64,000 nucleotides of DNA from Ascidiaceihabitans sp023955215 (GCA_943788345.1 CALSPX010000001.1:62001-126000); one strand, 5' to 3'; numbered from the stretch's first letter, positions 35,320 through 44,539 are shown. Notes: generated from the letters alone by a model not told the origin. Numbers and translations are program-made.

Positions 35320-35903
35320 TGTTGTTGGGCAAGCGTAAAATACGGATCGAAACAGAGCGGCTGACCCTGCGGCAACCGGCGCATTCAGATTATCGCCCTT
35401 GGTCAACGTTACGTTCCCAAAGCAGCGATTTCTTAACGCCATGGGAACCCGTGTGGGCACCCGACCATCTGTCGCGCAAGGCCTTCACAAACCGTGTGTC
35501 TTGGGCGCAGCGTTCGGTGACATCTGGCACCGCTATGCCCTTGTTTTTAGAGCGTCGTGAAGACGGCGCTTTGGTGGGGGCCATCACCTTGGACAACATA
35601 CGTCGTGGACCGTCACAGGCAGGGACATTGGGCTATTGGACAGGCCAAGCGTTCGCGCGTAATGGATATATGCGCGAAGCGATTTTGGCCGTTGTGCATC
35701 ATGCCTTCACCCAGCTGGACCTTAGCCGTATTGAGGCAGCCTGTTTGCCAGAGAACAAGCCCTCGCGCGCACTGCTGGAACGCTGCAGCTTCAAATATGA
35801 AGGTGTCGCGCAATCCTATTTACAGATCGGTGGGCGTTGGAAAACGCATGTTTTGTATTCCGCGTTGCGCAGTGATCGCCGTGGTCGCACAGACGCAGGT
35901 TAA
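35319..35903 (+). CDS. GNAT-family N-acetyltransferase (RimJ/RimL-like)
   Basis: 194 residues. The layout is that of ribosomal-protein acetyltransferases: RIETERLTLRQPAHSDY at the start, an acetyl-CoA motif region at GYWTGQAFARNGYMREAI, and LDLSRIEAACLPENKPSRAL near the end. It would transfer acetyl from acetyl-CoA to an N-terminus or a small amine. The start codon shares a base with the peptidase stop, so it is co-translated. The substrate is unknown. Confidence 0.88.
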   Translation: MLLGKRKIRIETERLTLRQPAHSDYRPWSTLRSQSSDFLTPWEPVWAPDHLSRKAFTNRVSWAQRSVTSGTAMPLFLERREDGALVGAITLDNIRRGPSQAGTLGYWTGQAFARNGYMREAILAVVHHAFTQLDLSRIEAACLPENKPSRALLERCSFKYEGVAQSYLQIGGRWKTHVLYSALRSDRRGRTDAG

Positions 35904-35924
35904 ACGACAGCAGTTGGAGTTAAG

Positions 35925-37337
35925 ATGTTAAATTCATTGACGAATGAAATCGAAACCACATTGAAATCCTTGCTCCCTGCGGATCGTTTTCGTGACACGA
36001 ATGATCAATATACTAAGGAACCCCGGGGTCGATATAGCGGGCAGAAAAGCCTAGTTGCTTTGCCAAGGTCGACAGCTGAGGTCAGTACGTTGGTGACGGC
36101 CTGTGCACAGGCACGTGTCGGGATTGTGCCCTTTGGTGGTGGTACTGGATTGGTGGGCGGTCAGGTCGCTGAAGATGGGCCTAAGCCGTTGATCTTAAGT
36201 CTGGAAAAGATGAATGCTGTGCGCGAAGTGTATGCAGAAGAGAACGTGCTGATTGCTGAAGCGGGTGTTATCCTGGCGGATGTTCAGGCGGCGGCGGATG
36301 CGCAGAACCGGTTGTTTCCATTGTCATTGGCGGCCGAAGGATCTGCGCGGATTGGCGGAAACCTAGCGACCAATGCTGGCGGCACATCTGTTCTAAGATA
36401 CGGAAATACAAGGGATTTATGCCTGGGCCTTGAAGCTGTGATGCCATCGGGTGAAATTCTGAACGGCCTAAGTCGCCTGCGTAAAAACAACACCGGCTAT
36501 GATCTGCGGCACTTGTTGATTGGCTCTGAGGGAACGTTGGGGATCATCACCGCAGCGGCGCTGAAATTGTCGCCAAAGCCTGCGAAAATTGGCACTGCAA
36601 TGTTGGTGGTCGAAAGCCCGAAAGCGGCGCTTTCGTTGTTGTCTTTGGCGCGTGATCAGCTGGGTGAAATGGTCAGTGGTTTTGAACTGATGCATAAGCA
36701 AGGCATTGATTTTCTTACACAATACATGCCTGAAGTCCGTCAGCCGTTTGACGCAGCACCTGAATGGACTGTGTTGATCGAGGTCGGATTGCCGGCGGCG
36801 ATGGATCCGCAATCTGCGCTGGAGACGTTGTTTGAGGAAGGCATGGAAGCGGGATTGGTCAGTGACGGGGTGATCGCCCAATCACAGGCGCAGTCAGACG
36901 CGTTTTGGACGGTGCGTGAAAGCATTCCAGAGGCCAATCGCCGTGTCGGTTCCATCTCGTCCCATGACATATCTGTGCCCCTTGGTGCCCTTGCAGGGTT
37001 TATCGAGGAAGCCAATCAGCGCATTGAAAAGATTGGCGATTTTCGGATCAACTGCTTTGGTCACGTGGGTGATGGAAACCTTCATTACAATGTTTTCCCC
37101 CAAGAAGGACGCACACGTGCAGACCATCTAAATGTGCGTGAAGAGATTAAACGCACGGTGCATGATCTGACCCATGAATTGGGTGGATCGGTGAGTGCTG
37201 AACACGGGGTTGGCCGTCTTAAGGTGGATGATTTGGAGCGTTACGGCGATCCAACCAAACTGACGGCGATGCGTGCGATCAAAACCGCATTGGATCCGTT
37301 TGGGATCATGAATCCGGGCGCTGTTCTTAGGACCTAA
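35925..37337 (+). CDS. FAD-linked oxidase (D-2-hydroxyacid / D-2-hydroxyglutarate dehydrogenase-like)
   Basis: 470 residues, intact. The FAD PCMH domain has VPFGGGTGLVGGQVAEDG and GSARIGGNLATNAGGTSVLRYG (split at about 140-161); the C-terminal domain has NCFGHVGDGNLHYNVFP and VSAEHGVGRLKVD, which hold the metal/substrate residues of the GlcD and D-2-hydroxyglutarate group. It oxidises a D-2-hydroxyacid and passes electrons on, probably to an electron-transfer flavoprotein. Which acid is unclear. It has a GGAG-type ribosome site 21 bases after the acetyltransferase, so it may share that transcript. Confidence 0.88.
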   Translation: MLNSLTNEIETTLKSLLPADRFRDTNDQYTKEPRGRYSGQKSLVALPRSTAEVSTLVTACAQARVGIVPFGGGTGLVGGQVAEDGPKPLILSLEKMNAVREVYAEENVLIAEAGVILADVQAAADAQNRLFPLSLAAEGSARIGGNLATNAGGTSVLRYGNTRDLCLGLEAVMPSGEILNGLSRLRKNNTGYDLRHLLIGSEGTLGIITAAALKLSPKPAKIGTAMLVVESPKAALSLLSLARDQLGEMVSGFELMHKQGIDFLTQYMPEVRQPFDAAPEWTVLIEVGLPAAMDPQSALETLFEEGMEAGLVSDGVIAQSQAQSDAFWTVRESIPEANRRVGSISSHDISVPLGALAGFIEEANQRIEKIGDFRINCFGHVGDGNLHYNVFPQEGRTRADHLNVREEIKRTVHDLTHELGGSVSAEHGVGRLKVDDLERYGDPTKLTAMRAIKTALDPFGIMNPGAVLRT

Positions 37338-37402
37338 GTACGCTGTGTTAACTGGGGCGGTAGCAGGTTTTTTGCTATGGCTTGCCCAACACTGCAGGTG
37401 GA

Positions 37403-37508
37403 AACTGTGCAGAACACCCCCTGAAGTGTACAGTTTCAGATTGAGAGTTCGGGATCTTCAGGCCTGTTTTCAACAAACTGCACATTTAACGGCGCAAACT
37501 GTACAGTT
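37403..37508. repeat. Four AACTGTACAGTT-like palindromic boxes
   Basis: Boxes lie at 37403-37414 (9 of 12 match), 37424-37435 (11 of 12), 37476-37487 (10 of 12) and 37497-37508 (perfect palindrome). Centres are 21, 52 and 21 bases apart, close to whole helical turns. This looks like a set of operator sites for a dimeric regulator. Both flanking genes point into the gap, so no obvious target gene starts here. Confidence 0.6.
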
Positions 37509-37574
37509 GCCCCCAAACCTTAACCAAAGATGACCGAATCTGGTTAACACGCCCCAGAAAAACTGCAGACAATT

Positions 37575-38498
37575 TTAGTTAGCTGGCGTCCAGACACCAT
37601 TGCGCCATTTCAGGGGGGTGGTCGAAATTGGGGCCGCAAATTCGTTTATGGTTGGGTCCACAAGAGTAAGTAGATTTTCAACTGCACCCTCAACATCGCC
37701 ATCAACAAACAACACCAGATCGGGCGCGGCGACCACGGCCACGATGCTGCCCAGACCAACACTGACGCCCTGCCAGAAACTGTGGTTCAGCATGAAGCTG
37801 GTTTCGAAATCACCATCAAGGGACAGGATGTACAAACCATCCCCCCCCTCAATTTTCAAATCCCATGCGCGGCTTTGTTGATTTTGCAATGCGATGGCTT
37901 TGAGATCCGCCGCATCGAGTTCAAGTTGGGCAAGGTCATCGACGGTCACGAATTGAATAATCTGTTCGTTGTCTTGGACAAAGAACAGCGACATGTCCGC
38001 CGCGAAGTGCAGGGTGACGGGCAGGCTTTGGGCTTCTTCTTGGTCCTCGTCGCCAAACCGCTTGGTCCCAAAACCCTTTGGATGGAATTCGTCAGAGGCG
38101 TCGTCTTCAAACGGTTCACTACCAAACCCAGTGGGTCGAATAACGGGGTAGATTTTGGCAAGGTCAAGCGCGGCTTCGGGGGCGACGGATTGAGAGACTT
38201 CAATGGTGAAGTTTATAAACTTCTCAAGCGCTTGTTGACGAGCGGCGTCGCTTGCGGCCTCTTGCATCGTTTTGTGAATGGTATCGGGCAAACTGATTTG
38301 CATCGGCCCATCGTCTATCTGAAAGCTGATATACCGTTGTTCCAAGTCCACCTTGGTTGATGTCACCCGCGGATCGTCAAGGAATTGTTCGTGCATCAGA
38401 TTTAGCGTTTCATCCAGCGTTTCTGGGCGCGCTATCTCTGCCTGCGCCGTGAGGGCGCAAGCAAGTGTTAGAAGTGTGGCTATGAACAGCCGCTGCAT
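37575..38498 (-). CDS. DUF1444-family protein with signal peptide
   Basis: 307 residues. A signal peptide (MQRLFIATLLTLACALTAQA) precedes a protein whose latter half fits DUF1444: SLPVTLHFAADMSLFFVQDNE, then a C-terminal PDLVLFVDGD and PLKWRNGVWTP. A central acidic, repeat-like piece holds two related phrases, PTGFGSEPFEDD and PKGFGTKRFGDED. The function is unknown; a secreted or periplasmic location is predicted. Its ATG directly abuts the apt stop (TAAATG), so it is coupled to the salvage genes. Confidence 0.75.
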   Translation of the reverse strand: MQRLFIATLLTLACALTAQAEIARPETLDETLNLMHEQFLDDPRVTSTKVDLEQRYISFQIDDGPMQISLPDTIHKTMQEAASDAARQQALEKFINFTIEVSQSVAPEAALDLAKIYPVIRPTGFGSEPFEDDASDEFHPKGFGTKRFGDEDQEEAQSLPVTLHFAADMSLFFVQDNEQIIQFVTVDDLAQLELDAADLKAIALQNQQSRAWDLKIEGGDGLYILSLDGDFETSFMLNHSFWQGVSVGLGSIVAVVAAPDLVLFVDGDVEGAVENLLTLVDPTINEFAAPISTTPLKWRNGVWTPAN

Positions 38499-39029
38499 TT
38501 ATCCGCCCTCGAACTCGCACAGAACGCTGACATCCATGCCCATGGTTTCCAACTTTTTGCGGCCACCAAGGGCCGGTAAATCGATGATAAAGGCACAAGA
38601 CACGATTTCCCCGCCCAAACGTTCGATCAGTTTGATGCTGGCCTCAGCCGTGCCACCCGTCGCCAGCAGGTCATCCACCACTAGAATTTTTTCACCCGGT
38701 TGGATCGCATCGTCGTGCAATTCCATTACGGCTTCACCATATTCCAGTGTGTAGGCTTGTGAAATTGTCTTGCCCGGCAGTTTGCCTTGTTTGCGAATTG
38801 GGACGAACCCAACAGACAGTTGGTGCGCGATAGCACCGCCAAGGATAAAACCGCGTGCTTCTAACCCGACAACTTTGTCGATCTGGATACCGACGTAGGG
38901 GTGCAGCATTTGGTCAATCGCCAAACGAAACCCACGTGGGTCTGCGAATAGGGTGGTCACATCACGAAACATGATCCCCTCGTGTGGGAAATCAGGGATT
39001 GTGCGAATGTAGTCTTGGACTTGTTTCAT
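38499..39029 (-). CDS. apt: Adenine phosphoribosyltransferase
   Basis: 176 residues from the ATG at 39029 (MKQVQDYIRTIPDFPHEG). It makes AMP from adenine and PRPP. The PRPP loop is ILVVDDLLATGGTAEA; other family signs are DYIRTIPDFPHEGIMFRD and GLEARGFILGGAIA. It lies 46 bases after mtnP, whose product releases adenine, so the pair forms an adenine salvage route. Confidence 0.95.
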   Translation of the reverse strand: MKQVQDYIRTIPDFPHEGIMFRDVTTLFADPRGFRLAIDQMLHPYVGIQIDKVVGLEARGFILGGAIAHQLSVGFVPIRKQGKLPGKTISQAYTLEYGEAVMELHDDAIQPGEKILVVDDLLATGGTAEASIKLIERLGGEIVSCAFIIDLPALGGRKKLETMGMDVSVLCEFEGG

Positions 39030-39075
39030 GTGTTTTCCATTTGGCAATTTGGGGCCGTGCTAAGTTTGGGTCGTA

Positions 39076-39960
39076 TTAAAGCAGACGTCCAGCAACTGCA
39101 TCAAGTTTCGCCATCACATCAGGATCGCGTGCCTCGGGTGCCGTCAGGATCGCGAATTCGAGTGCGCGGTCACAGCCGTGTTCGCACGGTGCGCGGTCTG
39201 CACCGAACAAAGCAGGTAGGCGTTTCACAAGGTCACGGCCCTTGTCGGCGTTGCCCATTAAGGTTTGGATAATCTGCGTCACGTCGACTTCGCCGTGATC
39301 TGGGTGCCAGCTGTCATAGTCAGTGATCATCGCGACGGATGCATAGCAAAGTTCGGCTTCGCGGGCCAGTTTGGCTTCGGGCATGTTGGTCATGCCGATC
39401 ACATCCGCGCCCCAGCTGGTGCGGTACATTTTGGATTCAGCCAATGTAGAGAACTGTGGCCCCTCCATGGCAAGGTAGGTGCCGCCGCGGTGCGTGTTGA
39501 TCCCAGCGGCGCGTGCTGCGGTTTCGCAGGCGTCGGACAGACGCGGGCAGGTCGGGTGTGCGACTGAAACATGGGCCACGCACCCTGTGCCGAAGAATGA
39601 TTTTTCACGGGCAAAGGTACGGTCGATGAACTGATCGACGATGACGAAATCGCCCGGTGCCATTTCTTCGCGGAAACTACCGCAAGCAGAGACAGAAATC
39701 ACGTCCGTCACCCCGATCCGTTTCAGCGCGTCGATGTTGGCGCGGTAGGGAACGGTGGTGGGCGAATGGATGTGTCCGCGTCCGTGGCGGGGCAGGAACG
39801 CCATATCGACGCCCTCTAGCGTACCGGTCAAGATTTGATCAGACGGCGCGCCCCAAGGGGTGTCCACGGCGATCCATTCGGGGTTTTGCAATCCGTCGAT
39901 ATCATAGATGCCAGAGCCGCCGATGACGGCGATTTTCGTTTTTTGAGCGGCGTTGGTCAT
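39076..39960 (-). CDS. mtnP: S-methyl-5'-thioadenosine phosphorylase
   Basis: 294 residues. It splits methylthioadenosine, a by-product of polyamine and acyl-homoserine-lactone synthesis, into adenine and methylthioribose-1-phosphate. Motifs include AVIGGSGIYDIDGL at the start, FLPRHGRGH, ISVSACGSFREEMAPGDFV and AMEGPQFSTLAESKMYR. The length fits the family. It leads an operon with apt and the DUF1444 gene. Confidence 0.94.
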   Translation of the reverse strand: MTNAAQKTKIAVIGGSGIYDIDGLQNPEWIAVDTPWGAPSDQILTGTLEGVDMAFLPRHGRGHIHSPTTVPYRANIDALKRIGVTDVISVSACGSFREEMAPGDFVIVDQFIDRTFAREKSFFGTGCVAHVSVAHPTCPRLSDACETAARAAGINTHRGGTYLAMEGPQFSTLAESKMYRTSWGADVIGMTNMPEAKLAREAELCYASVAMITDYDSWHPDHGEVDVTQIIQTLMGNADKGRDLVKRLPALFGADRAPCEHGCDRALEFAILTAPEARDPDVMAKLDAVAGRLL

Positions 39961-40021
39961 TGGGGAATCCTTGAAGCTGCGTTTGAAGTGATTTTACGGG
40001 TTCCCGCCAGATTGAAAACCG

Positions 40022-41736
40022 CTAATCGCGGCGAATAACACCGGTGATCGCAGCGGCACCTAGGGCGGTTACGATCCAGCCGACGATGGTGAATACCCAG
40101 CTGAGCCACCACATGTGATAACCCGCTGCGCCGCGGGTGGTGGAGGGGGCCCAAGCATCCGTTTGGCCGATGTTGATGATCGGGATGACAAGATCGGTTG
40201 CATAGGCAACAGCCTGAAAGGTCTCCCAGTCGCGCCCCGCTTGGGTTTTTGAAGACCATTCTTCGGCGGCGTTTTCGGTGTTGGAAAGGGCTTTCCAATC
40301 GTCAGAGACTTGGATGACAGCGGAATTTGGGGTGAAGCCGCCAAAGGTCCATGCCATGTGGGACGGAATGGCGGCGAGGAAGATCAATAGGAATAAAAAT
40401 CGCAGACTGCGAAAGGGTTGGTGACCGTATCCAGTTAGGGTTCCCAATAGTTTGTCTACGAACAGCCAATGCGCAGCGGCTAATGATTTGGTCGCAAGGT
40501 GAGATGCTGTAGTGTTTTTTGTCGTTTCACTGAGTTTTCTTAGGTTTTTGCGATAGCTTTTCAGCAGCAAAGCGTCGCGTTTTTCCAAAACCTGACGCGC
40601 ATCGCTGTCATGCCCCATTGCGCGCAGCACTTTGGCGAGTTGTGTGTAGGGCTGGGGTTTGAATTCTCCATTCCAATTAGAGCCTTTGTCTAGCCAAGCC
40701 AGCCTTGTTTTGGCATCTAACGGCCCACCGATGATCGTGTCATAGGTCATGCCGTTTAGATCAACCCGTCCACCACTTGGCCAACTACTTTCATCGTCAC
40801 ACAAAACGGATGTGTGCGCGTTGGCAAAACTCAATGTACCTTTGATAACAGTAGCTTCACGCCAAATTAGACCACCATTTATTTTTGCATCTTGCGCGTT
40901 AACGGCGTGGTCTACCTCGACTTCAAATGTCGCCTTTGTACAGTTCAGTTGCCCACCGATTGTTGTGCTGTTCAAGTCGATTGTCGCGTTTGTGGTGATT
41001 TTTTCGAGAAATGCGCCACCGGTTACATTTGCATCCTGCGCGCTCAGGGCGCGACCTTTTGCGACTTCAAATGTCGCCTTCTCACAGTTCAGTTGCCCAT
41101 CGATTGTCGCGCCTTTAAGGTCGATAGTCGCGTTGGTGGTGATTTCGCCGAGAAACACGCCACCGGTTACATTTGCCCCTTGCGCTTTGAGGGCGAAATT
41201 TCTGAAGCTTCTGGCTCCGCCTTTTCTGCGACTTCAAATGTCGCCTTCTTACAGTTCAGTTGCCCTCCGATTGTTGCGCTTCTTAGATCGATTGTCGCGT
41301 GGGTGGTGATTTCCTGCAGGAAGACATTTCCCGTGACTTTCATCGCTTGGCCGCGCAGGCCTTGTAGGTCACTGCCATTCAGATCCAGTTGTCTGCATTT
41401 GGTTTGCTCGCAGTCGATGCGTTCCTTAAATCGGCTGTTGTGCATTCGAATAGCGCCGCGTGTGGTGGTGAAATCCAGATCAAGTGTTCCGGTAACGTGT
41501 GCCCCTTCGACCCAAACGCCGATGTCGTCGACTATGCAGTCATCACACCCGCCTAGGATCAAATAGCGCAATACATCGGCGCGGACATGGCGGCTGGGGT
41601 CGGGTGTGCCTTCGGGCGGCAACTCGCCATCACCAAGCTGACAAAACTCACCCTTTTGACAGGCCTCGATCAACTGCTCTTCAGCGGGTGTTAGCTCCCG
41701 TTCGTACAGTTCCTTCTTTGTCCGAATATGTGCCAT
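40022..41736 (-). pseudogene. Beta-helix-repeat membrane protein (frameshifted)
   Basis: Two frames, 41739-41167 and about 41200-40022, form one ~572-residue protein if a single base is restored near 41176-41186 (for example TCG-GCC for TCGCC). The N-terminal ~60 residues are helical and acidic, then follow pentapeptide-like beta-helix coils (DLDFTTTRGAIRM, RQLDLNGSDLQGLRG) and three longer repeats with ITTxATIDL and GQLNCxKATFEV. The C-terminal part has basic helices, a membrane segment (FLFLLIFLAAIPSHMAW) and another at the end (WWLSWVFTIVGWIVTALG). I know no function; a membrane-anchored scaffold or sensor is possible. The start is ATG 41736 or GTG 41739. Confidence 0.65.
40918..41319 (-). 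repeat. Three internal coding repeats
   Basis: A 19-base core, CGACTTCAAATGTCGCCTT on the plus strand, is identical at 40918, 41062 and 41229, each starting a related block of about 90 bases. The spacings are 144 and 167 bases. The first equals 48 codons. The blocks encode the QLNCxKATFEV coils of the membrane protein and look like recent duplications. Confidence 0.75.
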
Positions 41737-41921
41737 CACTCACCACTCCCACTCTCTCCCGCAATGGTAGCAATTTATCGTAAGAATGGAATAGCGAACC
41801 TGCAGTCATCACCCTGAAATCACGACCAAAACCGCCCCAAGCCCCTGCAGGGTTCACAACAGCCATAAAACGGGGTAGTAGCCGCCCTAACAAAGACACC
41901 CTTGTACTGACTGGAAATTAT

Positions 41922-43550
41922 ATGCGCGCGACATTGGCTGCATTTACGAAGAATATGGACGTAACTGATTTACGTTGGATGGACGAGGGTTTCACCTTTG
42001 GTCGTTTGCGGATTGAATTGCTATCGGGTTTGACCGTTGCCTTGGCCCTTGTGCCTGAAGCGGTTGCATTTGCGTTCGTTGCGGGCGTGAACCCGTTGGT
42101 GGGTCTGTATGCTGCGTTTATCGTGGGTTTGATCACCGCATTGTTTGGCGGTCGCCCTGGTATGATTTCTGGTGCGACGGGCGCTTTGGCGGTTGTGATG
42201 GTGGCCTTGGTTGCACAGCACGGCGTTGAGTACTTGTTTGCCACCGTTGTTTTGATGGGTCTGTTGCAGATATTTGCAGGCGTCATGCAGTGGGGTAAGT
42301 TCATTCGCTTGGTCCCGCATCCTGTGATGTTGGGCTTTGTGAACGGCCTTGCGATCGTTATCTTCTTGGCTCAGATGACCCAATTCAAAGTGCCCGGTTC
42401 TGTTGTGAGCAACGGCCACGGCATGACGGGTGGCGAATGGCTGTCTGGTGGTCCGCTGTTTATGATGCTGGGTCTTGTGATGGCGACGATGGCGATCATC
42501 TGGGTTATGCCGCGCATCACCAAGTTCATTCCTGCGCCTTTGGCTGGTATTGGTATCGTTGCGGCTGTGGTTATTGGTTTCGGCATGGACGTTCCGCGCG
42601 TTGGCGATTTGGCCTCCATCAGTGGTGGTCTTCCGACATGGCACATTCCGATGGTTCCGTTGAACTGGGCCACGATTGAAATCATCCTGCCATATGCTGT
42701 TATTCTGGCGGCGATTGGTTTGATTGAAAGCTTGCTGACCCTAAATTTGGTTGGTGACATGACGGGCAAACGCGGTGGCGCAAGCCAAGAATGCATCGCC
42801 CAAGGCGTGTCCAACACTGTCACTGGTTTCTTTGGCGGTATGGGCGGTTGCGCGATGATCGGTCAGTCGATGATCAACGTGAAATCAGGCGGTCGTACCC
42901 GTGTTGCTGGGATCGCGGCGGCTGTGTTCTTGTTGCTGTTCATCTTGGTTGGTTCCAGCGTGATCGAGTTGATCCCATTGGCGGCCCTTGTTGGCGTGAT
43001 GTTCATGGTCGTGATCGGCACCTTTGCTTGGAACTCATTGACCATCCTGCGCAAGGTTCCGAAAATGGATGCCTTTGTGATCTTGTTGGTGACTGTTGTT
43101 ACGGTGATGGAAGATCTGGCCGTAGCCGTTGTGGTTGGTGTGATCGTAAGCGCGCTGGCCTATGCATGGAACAATGCCCGCCGCATCCACGCGACAACAC
43201 GCGAGTCAGCATCTGAAAAAGGTGCCAAAGTGTATGAGATCAACGGTCCGTTGTTCTTTGGTTCTTCTGATGGATTCGCTGAGTTGTTTGAGGTTGAGAC
43301 CGATCCAGACACAGTGATCGTTGATTTCAAAGACAGCCGCGTTGTGGATCAGTCTGCGTTGCAGGCGATTGAAGCGATTGCTGGTAAATACGAGGCTGTG
43401 GGCAAACGCATTCAACTGCGCCACCTTAGCCGCGATTGCCACCAGTTGCTGACAACCGCCGGTCACTTGATGGTCGATAGCGATGATGATCCAGATTATG
43501 AGATCGCTGTTGATTACTCAGTACGCACTGGGATTTTGGGCGGTCACTAA
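41922..43550 (+). CDS. SulP-family anion transporter with STAS domain
   Basis: 542 residues from 41922; an in-frame ATG at 41955 (MDVTDLRWMDEG) is an alternative, and neither has a strong ribosome site. There are 10 or more hydrophobic helices from about residue 30. The SulP signature region is GLTVALALVPEAVAFAFVAG and GLYAAFIVGLITALFGG. A cytoplasmic STAS domain fills the last ~110 residues (YEINGPLFFGSSDGF, VIVDFKDSRVVDQSALQAI). Members carry sulfate, bicarbonate or dicarboxylates with Na+ or H+; which one is unknown. A terminator follows. Confidence 0.9.
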   Translation: MRATLAAFTKNMDVTDLRWMDEGFTFGRLRIELLSGLTVALALVPEAVAFAFVAGVNPLVGLYAAFIVGLITALFGGRPGMISGATGALAVVMVALVAQHGVEYLFATVVLMGLLQIFAGVMQWGKFIRLVPHPVMLGFVNGLAIVIFLAQMTQFKVPGSVVSNGHGMTGGEWLSGGPLFMMLGLVMATMAIIWVMPRITKFIPAPLAGIGIVAAVVIGFGMDVPRVGDLASISGGLPTWHIPMVPLNWATIEIILPYAVILAAIGLIESLLTLNLVGDMTGKRGGASQECIAQGVSNTVTGFFGGMGGCAMIGQSMINVKSGGRTRVAGIAAAVFLLLFILVGSSVIELIPLAALVGVMFMVVIGTFAWNSLTILRKVPKMDAFVILLVTVVTVMEDLAVAVVVGVIVSALAYAWNNARRIHATTRESASEKGAKVYEINGPLFFGSSDGFAELFEVETDPDTVIVDFKDSRVVDQSALQAIEAIAGKYEAVGKRIQLRHLSRDCHQLLTTAGHLMVDSDDDPDYEIAVDYSVRTGILGGH

Positions 43551-43579
43551 GCCGCGTTTTCCAAAGCATATGATTTTTG

Positions 43580-43612
43580 AAAGGCCGATGGGAGACTGTC
43601 GGCCTTTTACTT
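43580..43612 (+). terminator. Terminator after the SulP gene
   Basis: A 9-bp stem (AAAGGCCGA at 43580-43588 with TCGGCCTTT at 43599-43607) with a 10-base loop is followed by TACTTTG, 30 bases after the stop. Confidence 0.7.
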
Positions 43613-43921
43613 TGGGTGAGTGGGATGCGCGGATCAGCTGGACCTTAGCGGTTTTGGATTGTGTCTCAGTTTGGATTTCCGCTTGGAGGCCAGAGTGTCG
43701 AATGTTGCGCAGTTTCTGAAGGTCTGCTTTTGGTGAGTAGACATCAAACAACTTCGACAAGTAACGGTGATGCCAACTAAACCTGAACATCACCTAACGG
43801 GCGTTATGTTGTGTAACTAATAGATGATTTTTAAGAAAACCTAAGTTTGCTTCCAACATGCTGGCTTTGAATAGCACGCATTGTGACCATATTTCATATC
43901 AGTGATTTGGAATATCCTGTT
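43608..43921. other. Gene-free stretch after the SulP terminator
   Basis: No convincing gene. Codon-like bias is absent and composition turns A+T-rich from about 43780. A frame at 43483-43719 on the plus strand overlaps the SulP end and terminator and is rejected. I see no promoter I would trust. Confidence 0.4.
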
Positions 43922-43949
43922 TCAAAGTACCTTCCTCGATACTTTGAAA
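43920..43949. repeat. Perfect 10-bp inverted repeat
   Basis: TTTCAAAGTA (43920-43929) and TACTTTGAAA (43940-43949) flank a 10-base spacer. It overlaps the stop codon of the 90-residue frame on the minus strand. Neither side is followed by a T-run in the sense needed for a standard terminator. Confidence 0.55.
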
Positions 43950-44194
43950 AAAATCCAACGTAATATAAGAAAAATCACGAACAGCGAGATGATTGTCAAG
44001 AAACTCGCGATCAGCGTCCCAAACAAATAAAACCCGATGACGGCGGAATCAAAGTGACTTTGGGTCACTCCTAAAACATGCTTAACCACATCGATGAAGC
44101 TAAAATTTTCAAACCAGCTGGCTTTGAACTCGCCAAGGATCATGTAATTACTGTATGCATGAAAGGGTTGTGAGGGGCTGACTAGATATATCAA
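43922..44194 (-). CDS. Hypothetical small membrane protein in an A+T-rich island
   Basis: 90 residues. An aromatic N-terminal half (FHAYSNYMILGEFKASWFEN) is followed by one long hydrophobic stretch (IGFYLFGTLIASFLTIISLF, continuing into VIFLILRW) and a basic end (FKVSRKVL). The base composition is far more A+T-rich than the neighbours, suggesting foreign origin or a decayed piece. There is no recognisable family and no clear ribosome site, so it may not be a real gene. Confidence 0.35.
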   Translation of the reverse strand: MIYLVSPSQPFHAYSNYMILGEFKASWFENFSFIDVVKHVLGVTQSHFDSAVIGFYLFGTLIASFLTIISLFVIFLILRWIFFKVSRKVL

Positions 44195-44539
44195 AATGGA
44201 TAAATATAATATATTCCTACCGCAAAATAAGACCTCGATGCGATCAACGGGCTGATTTTTTTCGTCATTTATGCTCTCAAATTTAATACTGAAACTCAGG
44301 ATTTCTAATTTTCTCCTACTTATTTTTCAACCGCTTGTTAGAGAGAGAATTTTTTAAGATAGGCCAAACCCCGATAAGGGCTGATATGTTGCGTTCCAAA
44401 AACGACCGTTTGTTGAACGGCAGCCCTGAAGCGGCCATCGGAGTACCCGCAGCGAATGTACTCTTCGTCCCGCAAAGCTGAAGTTCAGACCGAGACCCAA
44501 GCGGTTTTGTATAGAGATTGAAGCGCGCGTGCGCCGCCC
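44195..44539. other. Gene-free stretch with a possible decayed dispersed repeat
   Basis: The first part (to about 44360) is A+T-rich with long T/A runs and no gene. From about 44380 to 44500 the composition returns to that of the chromosome. This later piece, with phrases such as GCAGCCCTGAAGCGGCCATC and CTTCGTCCCGCAAAGC, resembles non-coding fragments I recall scattered through roseobacter genomes. It has no open frame. The source element is unknown. Confidence 0.35.

Noticed and set aside
37345..37533. 62-residue plus-strand frame in the palindrome gap
   Set aside because: It runs straight through the four boxes, has no ribosome site and no family-like features.
43483..43719. 78-residue plus-strand frame
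   Set aside because: It overlaps the end of the SulP gene and its terminator in another frame.
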